Source: SHVO01 sp050250575
GTDB lineage: Bacteria > Pseudomonadota > Alphaproteobacteria > Rhodospirillales > Rhodospirillaceae
DNA length: 64,000 bases
Assembly: GCA_050250575.1 (NCBI GenBank)
Contig: JBFWOJ010000003.1
Span: forward strand, 1-64,000
Direction of reading: 5' to 3'
The position numbers were made by a program, and so were the translations under genes. Shown here piece by piece: positions 49,600 to 58,102 of the stretch (positions are counted from its first letter, which is position 1; each line of letters starts with the position of its first letter). Below the pieces are notes generated by a model. It worked only from the letters and a program-made list of their open reading frames with translations, was not told the DNA's origin and ran no database searches.

Positions 49600-49630
49600 G
49601 GGCGCGGAACGCTCTCAGCATTCCGCGCCC
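49600..49630 (-). terminator. Terminator-like hairpin between the two prepilin genes
   Basis: Perfect 10-bp stem GGGCGCGGAA / TTCCGCGCCC with an 11-base loop, followed on the minus strand by ATCTGTTTTG. It lies 26 bp after the major pilin stop. The short U-run suggests partial termination, so the pilin transcript would be more abundant than downstream genes. Confidence 0.6.
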
Positions 49631-49655
49631 ACTTCTCAGTGAAATGGCTGAACCG

Positions 49656-50411
49656 TTATTCCAGCGAAATGGCAAGCGGACACTGGATATCCGTCTGCGT
49701 GGCATCGTAGGAAGCCGCATTGCTTCCGCAATCGGCTACTGAAGCGATCGAGCGGATATTGCCCGTCTGCGAATGGCCGTCGTCATACTTGTTGTCAATT
49801 TGGAAGGCGCGTTCGCCCGACAGGACACCCGTGGCCGCCCCAATCGCGCCATCGACAAAGCGCGACGTAGTGAGCCAATGTCTCTGCAGCGTGGTCAGGG
49901 GCGTGGTCAATCCTTTGTGCGTACCGAAGACAATATTGATGCCCGACTGCTGGAACGGGGCCGAAGGGAGCGGTGAAGGTGTAGAGCAGAGTCCGGCATA
50001 ACAGACCGGCGCCACGCCGGTCACGGAGCCGTTAGAGCCGAGGCCGGCCGCAAGAAGGTGGTTGAAATATTCGACGGTCTCTTCGTTATCGCTCAGTTCG
50101 TTAGTGAACACCGCTGCCGTAGTCGTCGCCACAGCACCGACGACGCCGTTGTCATTGCCAGCGGTCAACGAAGCGGAATTTGGCAAAAGCGTCGTGCGTG
50201 AGAAATCGCCCGGCAGAGTTTTGAAACGGTCAACAAACGTCGTCGTTCCCGCCTTCAACCGATCAATCTGGCTGATGAAATTTTTCTGGCGAGAGCTTTC
50301 GATCAGCTCCTGACCCTTAAGGATGCCGCCGACGATCAAACCGATGATCACCAGCACAATGGACATTTCGATCAACGTGAAGCCACGCTGATGACGCACA
50401 AAACCCGCCAT
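49656..50411 (-). CDS. Major type IV prepilin (MSHA-like pilin)
   Basis: A 251-residue prepilin with leader MAGFVRHQRG and mature start FTLIEMSIVLVIIGLIVGG, the classic methylation motif with glutamate at position 5. The mature body has ESSRQKNFISQIDRLKAGTTTF as the rest of helix 1. CYAGLC and a final pair (DCGSN and IQCPLA, 20 residues apart) suggest a C-terminal disulfide loop. It is larger than many pilins (about 150 residues). ATG at 50411 with GGGGGA upstream; a structured leader precedes it. The longer frame to 50549 is not used. Confidence 0.88.
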   Translation of the reverse strand: MAGFVRHQRGFTLIEMSIVLVIIGLIVGGILKGQELIESSRQKNFISQIDRLKAGTTTFVDRFKTLPGDFSRTTLLPNSASLTAGNDNGVVGAVATTTAAVFTNELSDNEETVEYFNHLLAAGLGSNGSVTGVAPVCYAGLCSTPSPLPSAPFQQSGINIVFGTHKGLTTPLTTLQRHWLTTSRFVDGAIGAATGVLSGERAFQIDNKYDDGHSQTGNIRSIASVADCGSNAASYDATQTDIQCPLAISLE

Positions 50412-50500
50412 GGAAGTCCCCCAAACCTGTCTCGGTTCAAACCGTACCCCTGATCTACCTTTCGGGTAGATCGTCACTTGATTCGGTACCACACCGGCTC
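50412..50500 (-). promoter_or_regulatory. Structured 5' leader of the major pilin gene
   Basis: Reading the minus strand toward the ATG there are two nested stems: GGTACC pairs with a later GGTAC, enclosing an 8-bp perfect stem GATCTACC / GGTAGATC with CGAAA loop. A small CGGTT-TG-AACCG hairpin follows, then TTTGGGGGACTTCC and the ATG. Such compact stems directly before the start codon suggest control of pilin mRNA stability or translation. It matches no riboswitch class that I can recognise. Confidence 0.45.
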
Positions 50501-50604
50501 GGCGTTGACCAGCAGATTCCCGATTCTTTTTTATCCAAAAATTCAACAACTTAAGCGGGTTCCTACGGCAGTTGAATCCCCTGTCATTGCACAGCCAAGG
50601 GTAC

Positions 50605-51312
50605 TCATTGCCGCTGCCTAGCTAAACCACCGGTAAACTCCTCCGCCCAAACAAAGTGCTCGGGTCGGAGCTTGTGCCGCTTGGTTTCCATGGTCCGTTC
50701 GAGTTCGTCACGAGCTTCGTCGTAACGGCCGAGCCGCTCGAGATAAATTGCCGGGAACATGTAGTTCCAGCCGTTCATGTCGGCGAAGTCGTAGCTGGCA
50801 AGCCGCCGCGAGATTTCCAGGGTGTAGTCTAGGTCGTTCAACTTTTTTTGCGCAACCGTCATCACATAGGTCAGCCAATACCATTTGCGTGCCGGGCTGA
50901 GCTCAACATCGGAAATCACGAAATCAGTGATCCTGCGCACATCGGCAAGGTCGGGGGTCTGCGAAAAGTAGTGCGCCGCTAGGAAAGTATGCTGCTGCGC
51001 GTCGGGATCTAGCGCCTGCAGCGCCTGCAGCCAACCGACCACAAAGTCGTAGTTATAGTCTGTCATTGGCGTCGCGCGCCCTCCGCTATCGCCGGCGTTT
51101 TGCAGATGAACCGCCCAGTAACGGTAGAGAAACTGCCCATCACCAAACGACAAGGCCGCACGTGTCGTAGCATGCGGAGGAGCTTCAAGGACTATCATCT
51201 CGGGCCGGCGTTCGCGATTCGCCCAAGCGAAAATTCCGTGCGCGAGACCCACGGCGATGAGCAGCACGCGTGGCATCGGAAAACCACGACTTTTCTTGTC
51301 AGCTAACGACAT
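50605..51312 (-). CDS. Protein of unknown function in the pilus operon
   Basis: A 235-residue protein with a short hydrophobic N-terminal helix (PRVLLIAVGLAHGIFAW), possibly an uncleaved signal anchor. The rest is helical and TPR-like: FVVGWLQALQALDPDAQQHTFLAAHYF, and the C-terminal AIYLERLGRYDEARDELERTM has the TPR consensus. It is 3 bp downstream of the ABC permease, and may be the PilG-like third component of that transporter. I do not recognise a family. Confidence 0.6.
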   Translation of the reverse strand: MSLADKKSRGFPMPRVLLIAVGLAHGIFAWANRERRPEMIVLEAPPHATTRAALSFGDGQFLYRYWAVHLQNAGDSGGRATPMTDYNYDFVVGWLQALQALDPDAQQHTFLAAHYFSQTPDLADVRRITDFVISDVELSPARKWYWLTYVMTVAQKKLNDLDYTLEISRRLASYDFADMNGWNYMFPAIYLERLGRYDEARDELERTMETKRHKLRPEHFVWAEEFTGGLARQRQ

Positions 51313-51315
51313 GAG

Positions 51316-52068
51316 CTAAAACTGCTTCCGGCTCAAATCAAACGACGCCGCAGCCAGGATCAAGGCCAGAAACAATGCGACTTGCGCGGCGACATAAGAC
51401 AGTTCCATTTGCCGGGCACCGTAGACGAGCCACTGCGTCTGAGCGAAAAGATCGAGGCGGGGGACAAAGAGCAAAATAGCGTCCAAGCCCCACTTAACGA
51501 TCCTTGAGATTGCCGACAAATCGCTGGCCGCTTCACGTATGCCAACAAAGAACCCCAACAGCCGTGCAAGCGCATAAAACCCCATCGTAAACAATACCGT
51601 CGGCGTCGCGCGCTCCAGCATCAGACCGGCAAAGATCGCGACCGCCATAACTATGATGCACTCCGCGATGAGAGTGCCGGTCCACCACAGGGCACCGAGC
51701 TTCGAGCTGGTGAGCATCGCGATGCCCGCTCCGAAGACCGCCGCGAGCGCTGCCGCGACGCAAGCGATTCCGATCCAATAGGCCACGACAAAATTCGAGC
51801 GAGAGAGAGCACGAGCGAGAATGGCTTCCACTTCTCGCGTCTCGAAGAGGCTTTGAATGTGAAGCGCGGCGAAAATTGTGAGGCCTAGGACCAGCACAAT
51901 GCGGCCTGCGCCTGCGGCAAATACAACGGCCGTTTCAATCTGCTCGGTGAGCGCAGTGCCGCCGAGAAATACCGCGAGCGCTGCGGAGAGGGCTAGGAGT
52001 ACGATCAAGCCTGTAAACAGCCGGTCCCGGAGCGCGGTCAACAGGACCAGCCGGATGGTCGCTTTCAA
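51316..52068 (-). CDS. ABC-2-type permease of the pilus operon (PilI-like)
   Basis: A 250-residue membrane protein with about six predicted helices: LFTGLIVLLALSAALAVFL, IVLVLGLTIFAALHIQSLF, VAYWIGIACVAAALAAVFGAG, IIVMAVAIFAGLMLE, LFTMGFYALARLLGFFVG and VAAQVALFLALILAAASF. The layout is ABC-2. TTG start at 52068 with GGAGG nine bases upstream. The matching ATPase is the last gene of the operon. Role in pilus formation is inferred from position and Myxococcus PilGHI. Confidence 0.75.
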   Translation of the reverse strand: MKATIRLVLLTALRDRLFTGLIVLLALSAALAVFLGGTALTEQIETAVVFAAGAGRIVLVLGLTIFAALHIQSLFETREVEAILARALSRSNFVVAYWIGIACVAAALAAVFGAGIAMLTSSKLGALWWTGTLIAECIIVMAVAIFAGLMLERATPTVLFTMGFYALARLLGFFVGIREAASDLSAISRIVKWGLDAILLFVPRLDLFAQTQWLVYGARQMELSYVAAQVALFLALILAAASFDLSRKQF

Positions 52069-52097
52069 GGGAATAGGCCTCCTTGCAGGCCCTGCAC

Positions 52098-54110
52098 CTA
52101 AAATACTATGGGACGCGGGTCCGGCGTAAACCGCTTATAAAGGCGGATATCTTCGTCGGCAACGGTTCCTCCGGCATCCGTCAGTGTCGCTCGTATGAAA
52201 ATGACCAATTCGGTCACTTTGTTCTGCTTGATGTTTTGGGCGACAGCTTGGCCAATGAGCGGAACGTCCATCAGGCCGGGCACGCCTTCGCGCGTGGTCT
52301 GTACATCTTCCTGCATCAGGCCGCCCATGACGACCGTCTGACCAGACTCCATCGTGATCAAAGAGTCCATTTCACGGACTTCGATGATCGGAATCGGCGA
52401 TGAAACGTTGGGAGTGGTGGGGTTGATCTGCTGCGCCAGTCCGACGGCAACGGCCACGCCCGGATCGTTCACGAAGCCCGTAATGCGGGTGATGGAGGGG
52501 CGGAGGCTAATGGAAATCCGCTTAGTAATGGGATCCACCGCGGGCTGCACACTCATAATGAAGCCTACCGGCACGGTCTTAATTTGGCTTTCGACAGTAA
52601 CCCGTTCGCGCTGTCCGGGCTGCGTCGCCTCGTTGAAAGTCACGTCGAGTTCGAAAAATACCTGGTTCTGAGCTACTTTTAGCTGCGCCACCTGATTGTT
52701 GAGGGCGGTCAGGCGCGGGCTGGAGAGTGTGCGAACCGTGCCGAACTCCTTCACCAACTGGACGGCAAGAGACAGGTCATTGTCCAGGTTGTCCCATGCC
52801 GCAACCAGCGTCGGATTGCTGAAATTGGGAGGCACCACATTCCGCGAAAAATTCGTGCCGATCGTAAGCTGCTCACCGACCGGGCCGAAGACGGCGTCCC
52901 AGTCCACGCCCGCGCGGTATTGGTCACTCAAAGCGATTTCGAGAACCTTGGCCTCGATCAAGATTTGCTGCGAAACGGCATTGCGCACGTCGCGGAGATA
53001 CCGTTCGACCGCGCGCTGTTGGCGTTGCGTGGCCAGAACGGTAATGATTCCGGCTTCGGGGTTGATAGAAAAGTTGCTTGACCCCAGCGCAGCGGCGCCG
53101 CGAGCCCCGCCTGATGCGGTGGCGGCCAATGCCGGCCCGGCATCCGCCTGGCGCTGATCGGCTGCCAGGTTTTGCTGCAGCTGGTTTTCTCTGCCTTGCG
53201 TGGTCGCCGCCGCCTGTCCAGCGAGGCCGGCGCCCGGCGCTCCGGAGCTGGGTCCAGCACCGGCCGCTGGCGGCGCAGGCGTCGTGGCGGCGGACTCTGA
53301 TCCAGCTGAGTCGGCTTGCGGCACAAACGTTGCTGAAGTGGTCTCTCCAGATCCCCGCCGGGACTGAATTCCCTGGAGAATCTGTTGAATGTTCGTGCCG
53401 ATCGTAGCCCAAAAATCGGACGTGGTCTGCATCGAGACAGACGTCGACGATTGGTTGCTTCCGCCGCCGCCACCCCCGCTGGTAGAACCGAGCGCCTGCG
53501 CGACGGACGAAGCGTCGGTGGAAGAGGTCGTAGTCGACGTCGACGTCCGCGACAAATTCAGGATGTCCATCCGATACTGCTCGAGGTACGGATCATCCAC
53601 TTCCACGCGCAGGGTGTTGCGCTCCATGCGGTAGCGAAGTTCGGCGAGGTCGGCGATGCGCTCGATCACCTCGCCAAATGGGCGGTCGGTGGCCGTCATG
53701 ATGATGCCGCCTGTGATCCGCGGATCCATTTCGAGATCGACCCCGCTGCGGCGAGCAAGTTCGATCAGGATGTCGCGCACCGGCGTCGTTTCGGTGACCG
53801 CGATCGACACGCGGCGCGTATCGGCGAGCTCAGGTGCGGCGGGCGCCGCAATCACGGACTGGAAACCCGGGATCGGCGGTTCCCCCGACGGGTCTGCCGC
53901 GGCCGCTCCTCCAGCCGGACCGGTCACGGGCCCACGACGCCCCAGCAGCCCTTCGTATTCATCTTTACCAGGCCCCCCGGCGTTGTCGAAGTCGTTGTAG
54001 GCGATCGGTCCGGCGCATGAACTCAACATCGCGCAGATAGCCACCATGGCGACGCTTCCGCGCAGCCGCTTGGCGTTCGCCGCAACGGTGAGAATGCCGG
54101 TTGCCGTCAT
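52098..54110 (-). CDS. mshL: MshL/PulD-type secretin of the pilus
   Basis: A 670-residue outer-membrane secretin with a lipoprotein-type signal (CAMLSSCAG). The N-terminal part includes a secretin N0/STN domain (VSIAVTETTPVRDILIELARRSG). Low-complexity glycine/serine and proline/alanine linkers follow. The C-terminal secretin domain starts near residue 380 (QQILIEAKVLEIALSDQYRAGVDWDAVFG) and contains VPLIGQAVAQNIKQNKVTELVIFIRATL, the family end block. It forms the pore for the pilus. The ATG at 54110 follows GGGGGACTTTCCA; the longer frame is not used. Confidence 0.92.
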   Translation of the reverse strand: MTATGILTVAANAKRLRGSVAMVAICAMLSSCAGPIAYNDFDNAGGPGKDEYEGLLGRRGPVTGPAGGAAAADPSGEPPIPGFQSVIAAPAAPELADTRRVSIAVTETTPVRDILIELARRSGVDLEMDPRITGGIIMTATDRPFGEVIERIADLAELRYRMERNTLRVEVDDPYLEQYRMDILNLSRTSTSTTTSSTDASSVAQALGSTSGGGGGGSNQSSTSVSMQTTSDFWATIGTNIQQILQGIQSRRGSGETTSATFVPQADSAGSESAATTPAPPAAGAGPSSGAPGAGLAGQAAATTQGRENQLQQNLAADQRQADAGPALAATASGGARGAAALGSSNFSINPEAGIITVLATQRQQRAVERYLRDVRNAVSQQILIEAKVLEIALSDQYRAGVDWDAVFGPVGEQLTIGTNFSRNVVPPNFSNPTLVAAWDNLDNDLSLAVQLVKEFGTVRTLSSPRLTALNNQVAQLKVAQNQVFFELDVTFNEATQPGQRERVTVESQIKTVPVGFIMSVQPAVDPITKRISISLRPSITRITGFVNDPGVAVAVGLAQQINPTTPNVSSPIPIIEVREMDSLITMESGQTVVMGGLMQEDVQTTREGVPGLMDVPLIGQAVAQNIKQNKVTELVIFIRATLTDAGGTVADEDIRLYKRFTPDPRPIVF

Positions 54111-54308
54111 TGGAAAGTCCCCCGTACCCAAAAAATCAAACGCCGATCGCTTTCGCGGCATCCTGCCGTATGCTTCGACCGGTCATTTCTTAAGGCGTGC
54201 CCCACCCGCAGACGCGGTCCCTTGGAGGCACCCCCGCCATCAAAAGTGGTAGCACGAGGGAGTCTCGAAACCAAGAGGCGCAGGGGTTTTCGCACCGGCA
54301 CGAGAACA
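54111..54308. other. Leader/intergenic region before mshL
   Basis: About 200 bp on the minus strand between the PilD-type gene and mshL. Features seen are an AT-rich run (GATTTTTTGGGTAC) just before a G-rich ribosome site. No open frame or hairpin terminator is convincing; a secondary promoter for mshL is possible. Confidence 0.35.
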
Positions 54309-55058
54309 TTACAACGCGACGAGCGCGGCCCAAAAAGCGCTGAGAATGGCCGGAGCAAAAGGGATCTGCGTCGCGCTTCCGGTGAGACGGCGATGCCACG
54401 CGACGCCGGTGAGCGCACCGATCGTTCCGGCCGCGCCCAAAACCAGGAGGAGTGGAATCAGGGGCAAGGCGAGAGCCACGACGGACATCAGTTTCGCGTC
54501 GCCCATACCAAGCCCTTGATGCAACAGCCGACGGCCGATGCGATCGAGAAGCAGCGCGAAACCGAAAATCGCCACGGCGGCGGCAAACGCGAAAACAAAA
54601 TCGCGGTCGGTCAGGAAGCGAAAGACGAGTGCGGCGGCGGCAAGAAGCGCAACAAGGACATTCGGCAATCGCCGTACTTCAATATCGATGACCGCAAGCG
54701 CCACCATCACCGGCGTGGCCGCAAGGATCAGCGCCAGGCGCGCCGGATCCTCGACCGCGAGCGCCGCCGTGACGAAAAGAACGGCCATCGTCAGTTCGAT
54801 CGCCGGATAGCGCCACGAGATCCTCGTGCCGCAGGTGCGGCACGCGCCGCGGCTGATGAGCCATGACAGCACGGGGACGAGATCGCGCGCGGTAAGCGTC
54901 GTGCCGCACGCCGGGCAAGCCGAGCGGCCTTTGGCGATGCTGATGCCCCGCGGCAGGCGATAAGACAGAGCTGTGACGAAACTGCCGAGGATCAGGCCCA
55001 GCGCTGCAATGAACACGAACAGCGCCGCCGGGGGAACAGTCTCGGCGAAGGCGTTCAT
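54309..55058 (-). CDS. pilD: Prepilin peptidase (PilD/MshP-type, A24)
   Basis: A 249-residue aspartic peptidase of family A24 in the inner membrane with about seven helices. Catalytic aspartates are D125 in AVIDIEVRRLPN and D187 in GMGDAKL. The cytoplasmic zinc-ribbon cysteines are C48/C51 (CPACG) and C73/C76 (CRTCG), so it may also have N-methyltransferase activity. It cleaves the prepilins of this locus. Seven bases separate it from the MshM-like ATPase. Confidence 0.93.
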   Translation of the reverse strand: MNAFAETVPPAALFVFIAALGLILGSFVTALSYRLPRGISIAKGRSACPACGTTLTARDLVPVLSWLISRGACRTCGTRISWRYPAIELTMAVLFVTAALAVEDPARLALILAATPVMVALAVIDIEVRRLPNVLVALLAAAALVFRFLTDRDFVFAFAAAVAIFGFALLLDRIGRRLLHQGLGMGDAKLMSVVALALPLIPLLLVLGAAGTIGALTGVAWHRRLTGSATQIPFAPAILSAFWAALVAL

Positions 55059-55064
55059 GACGCC

Positions 55065-56057
55065 TTACTTGCCGGCGGCCGCGGGGCTGCCAACGAATGC
55101 GCTTTGGGCGCGCGCGACCGTCGTCTTCGCCCATTCCTGCAAAGGCGGGCTCAACGCGAATATGAGCGCCACTGCAGCGACCTCAGCGGCGATGACGCCG
55201 TACCATACCGGCTTGGACCAACGGCGGCGTCCTTTCGCTTTCGGCACGAGCTGCGGGGAGTCGGCGATGGCGCCGCGCACATGCTTGTCGCCGACCTGAA
55301 TGGCGCCGTCGCCGTAGGCGGCCAGCAGGGATTTGTCGGCGAGGATGTTGATGACGCGCGGCACGAAAGCCGCCGCCTCGGCGAGGAGTTCCATCGCGCG
55401 GTCGGCGAAGATCGGAAAGTCGATCCCCTCGATGCGGCTGGTGCGAACGCGGTGAACGATATAGTGCACGGCTTCAGCCATGCTCAGGGGACCCGTGTTG
55501 AAGGAGAAGGCGATACGCTGATTGACCTGCCGCAGGTTCGGCTGCTGCAACAGTTCGTCGAGCTCGGACTGGCCGAAGAGAACGATCTGCAAAAGCTTGC
55601 TGCGCTCGGTCTCGAGATTGGAAAGAAGGCGCACGGCTTCGAGACCGGCCGAACCCAACGCCTGCGCCTCGTCCACAATCAGCACAGCGTTGCGGCCAAG
55701 CGCGTGCTGTTCGAGCAGGAACGTATTCAGTCCTTGCAGCATCTGCGACCGCGAGCCGGTTTCGATGCCGAACTCGGTGCATACAAGCGTGACGATGCTC
55801 TCGGGATCGACCTGCGGCGCATTGAGATAGGCGACCGCATCGTTGGACCCAACCAGTTTGCGCAGCAGCAGCCGGCAGAGCATGGTCTTGCCGGTGCCGA
55901 CGTCGCCGACAACCTTGAGAATGCCCGTATTGCGCGCGATGCCGAACAGTATCGACTGGATGATCTCGGTATGCTTCTCGGTCGGGAAATATTGATTGGT
56001 ATTCGGCGTGAGCGTGAACGGATGCTCTTTCAGGCCGAAATGCGCGAGGTATGGCAT
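55065..56057 (-). CDS. mshM: MshM/ExeA-type AAA+ ATPase
   Basis: A 330-residue protein with an ExeA/GspA-like AAA+ ATPase domain: FGLKEHPFTLTPN at the start, Walker A GDVGTGKTML (51-60), VLIVDEAQAL (Walker B) and QRIAFSF with an arginine finger. A transmembrane helix near residues 288-310 follows a basic stretch (KGRRRWSK), with a short periplasmic tail. MshM-type proteins help secretin assembly in MSHA pili. Tight spacing with the MshN-like gene upstream (14 bp). Confidence 0.88.
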   Translation of the reverse strand: MPYLAHFGLKEHPFTLTPNTNQYFPTEKHTEIIQSILFGIARNTGILKVVGDVGTGKTMLCRLLLRKLVGSNDAVAYLNAPQVDPESIVTLVCTEFGIETGSRSQMLQGLNTFLLEQHALGRNAVLIVDEAQALGSAGLEAVRLLSNLETERSKLLQIVLFGQSELDELLQQPNLRQVNQRIAFSFNTGPLSMAEAVHYIVHRVRTSRIEGIDFPIFADRAMELLAEAAAFVPRVINILADKSLLAAYGDGAIQVGDKHVRGAIADSPQLVPKAKGRRRWSKPVWYGVIAAEVAAVALIFALSPPLQEWAKTTVARAQSAFVGSPAAAGK

Positions 56058-56071
56058 GACGCCGCCCCGTC

Positions 56072-57427
56072 TTAGCGCGCTCTCAGGAAGCGGACGCGGC
56101 GTTCGATGTCTACCGGTGAGAGTTCCGCGGGACCACGGCCACCGGAAAGAGAAGCCAACACCCGTTCGTAGCTCGCGATCGCCTGTTCGCGGCGCCCGAG
56201 GTGGTCAAGCACCAGCGCGAGATTGTAGTGATACATCACGGTTTCGGGCGACAGCACCAGCGCGCGGCGGAAATAGTCGAGCGCTTGTTGCATAGAGCCC
56301 GCCTTTGCATAGCTGAGCCCGATCTGAGCCTTCACGGGGCTGAACGTGGGATACTCGCGCTCCAGCTCGAGGAGCCGGGTGATGGCGTCCTGGGGCGAGC
56401 GCTCGGCGACAATCGTCGTCAGGTTCGACAAGGCCTCGCGATTCTGCGGGTCGATCTTCAGCACCTGTTCGTAAGAACCTTGGGCGTCCTGGCCCCGTCC
56501 CAATTTCTGCAGCGCCGCTCCACGGCCGAGCAGCGCAAGCACACTCGTAGGCTCATCCGCGAGCGCAGCTTCGTAAAATCCTAGCGCGGTGTCGTACTGG
56601 CCGCGGATCAGCGCTTCGTAGCCCGCGGCGACATTGCTGCGCGCGGCCTGCGAGACTTCACGCACCTGGACCTGATCGCCGACGCCGGCGAGCGCGAACT
56701 CGGCCCGGTTGATGGCAACGGGGGGATTCAACATACGCGCCGGAGAGTTGACGGGAATCTGCGGCATCGGTTCCGGACGCTCGCGCATCGGCGCAGCGAT
56801 TTTGGCCGCAGGCTGCGCCGCCGCCGGTTTGGCGGCAACGGGCGGGACCGCTGCGACCTGCGTTTCGACAGGCGCGACAGCAGACGGAGCCGCGGGCGCC
56901 GCTTCGGCGGCGGATGATGCGGCGGGCGCGGCCGGCTGCGATGCTGCTGGTGCGGCGCCTTCGGGCGCTGCGGGCGTGGTTGCTGCCGGCGCGGCGCCTG
57001 GGGGCGCTACGGCGACCTGCGCCGTCTGCGTTTCACCGGACGCGGGAGCCGGAGCAGGCTGGGGCGACGGCGCATCGCCGGCAAGCTGAACCGGCGCAGC
57101 TTCGCTCGGCGTTGCAGCGGGTGGAGCAGCTTCCGGTGCGGCCGCCACCACAGGAGCCGGGGCATTGGCTTGTGCGGTCGGCCGCGCGGGGGCCGATGGC
57201 GCAGGCGCAAGTTGGTCTTGGAAAAAAAGGAAGGCGCCGCCGCCGGCGACGCCCAGAACTATGATGCCGGCCAACGCAATACGATTGACCGTGCGTCCCC
57301 GGCCGCCAACGTGCTTCAACGCGCCCGACGCGGTCAGCCGCTGCGGGTCAAAGCCTTCGGAAGATGCCGATTGGCGCGCCTCGTTTTCTTTCTCGGCCTT
57401 CTGCAAGGCCTTGTAGAGCACGCTCAT
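56072..57427 (-). CDS. mshN: MshN-like TPR protein
   Basis: A 451-residue bitopic protein. The start MSVLYKALQKAEKENEARQ matches MshN. A transmembrane helix lies at about 64-82 (AGIIVLGVAGGGAFLFF). A proline/alanine-rich spacer (about 90-260) is followed by TPR repeats (about 275-450) such as YDTALGFYEAALADEPTSVLALLGRGAALQ. ATG at 57427 is chosen over upstream starts. Probably the first gene of the minus-strand pilus operon; helps pilus assembly by an unclear mechanism. Confidence 0.8.
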   Translation of the reverse strand: MSVLYKALQKAEKENEARQSASSEGFDPQRLTASGALKHVGGRGRTVNRIALAGIIVLGVAGGGAFLFFQDQLAPAPSAPARPTAQANAPAPVVAAAPEAAPPAATPSEAAPVQLAGDAPSPQPAPAPASGETQTAQVAVAPPGAAPAATTPAAPEGAAPAASQPAAPAASSAAEAAPAAPSAVAPVETQVAAVPPVAAKPAAAQPAAKIAAPMRERPEPMPQIPVNSPARMLNPPVAINRAEFALAGVGDQVQVREVSQAARSNVAAGYEALIRGQYDTALGFYEAALADEPTSVLALLGRGAALQKLGRGQDAQGSYEQVLKIDPQNREALSNLTTIVAERSPQDAITRLLELEREYPTFSPVKAQIGLSYAKAGSMQQALDYFRRALVLSPETVMYHYNLALVLDHLGRREQAIASYERVLASLSGGRGPAELSPVDIERRVRFLRAR

Positions 57428-57762
57428 TGAATGTCGCCCCAAGTCGCAGCGCCGTTCGCGGCCGCCGCGACACCCCAACGCGTCGCAATTATCCCGCTTT
57501 CCGATGGCCCTTTTCTAATACGGCCATCGATGTCCAACCTATACGTATCGATGTGTTGTGGCAAGCTTGTCGACCCTCGGGCCCGCCGCGTAAGTCGCGG
57601 AAATTACAGGCTTTCCGGCGCACAATGTAGGGTGGCAGCGCCGTAATTCTCACGCTCGCGCGGTGAGCGTCGCGCCGAGATAACCGTTTGACCGCAGAGA
57701 GACGATATTCAATAAGCTGAACGAGCTATCCCGGTGGACGGCAACAGAATTCCGGATGTGAC
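57428..57762. other. Divergent intergenic region, pilus operon / GT operon promoters
   Basis: A 335-bp non-coding stretch between the divergent mshN and the small gene at 57763. The best plus-strand promoter is TTGACC (57688) - 17 bp - AATAAG (57711). The minus-strand pilus promoter should also be here but no strong match is evident. Confidence 0.4.
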
Positions 57763-58080
57763 ATGAACAGGCGTGAACGCCGCGCCGCGGCCGCGCGAGG
57801 ACAATCACCGGCGGAGGATATTGCTCCCCCCGTTAATACGCCGCGAGGCACTCAAAGCGCCGACGCGCCCGACGGGGCAACCATGCCGTGGTCGCGCACG
57901 CCGGCCGCAAGGCCCTCATGGATGCTGCGCGTCGTCGCACGACTGCTGCTCTCGCGGTGGCTCCTGGCCCGCGTTAAGAATCCAGACGTCGAACGGTTAC
58001 TCATTACAGTTGCGATGCAAGCCGGGCGCACAGAAGTCGCCGACGAGTTGATGCGACGGCAAACGTTGCGGGCACGCTAA
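57763..58080 (+). CDS. Small hypothetical protein
   Basis: A 105-residue product with a basic N-terminus (MNRRERRAAAARGQ), a proline-rich segment and a C-terminal helical hydrophobic part (WMLRVVARLLLSRWLLARV). The pattern suggests a small regulator or membrane-associated protein. No family is recognised. It is 22 bp upstream of the TPR-glycosyltransferase gene. Confidence 0.5.
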   Translation: MNRRERRAAAARGQSPAEDIAPPVNTPRGTQSADAPDGATMPWSRTPAARPSWMLRVVARLLLSRWLLARVKNPDVERLLITVAMQAGRTEVADELMRRQTLRAR

Positions 58081-58102
58081 GTCCGACGGACTGCTGGATC
58101 TC

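Noticed and set aside
50412..50600. GEMM c-di-GMP riboswitch before the pilin
   Set aside because: The hairpin and loops do not match the GEMM core sequences, so it is reported only as a structured leader.
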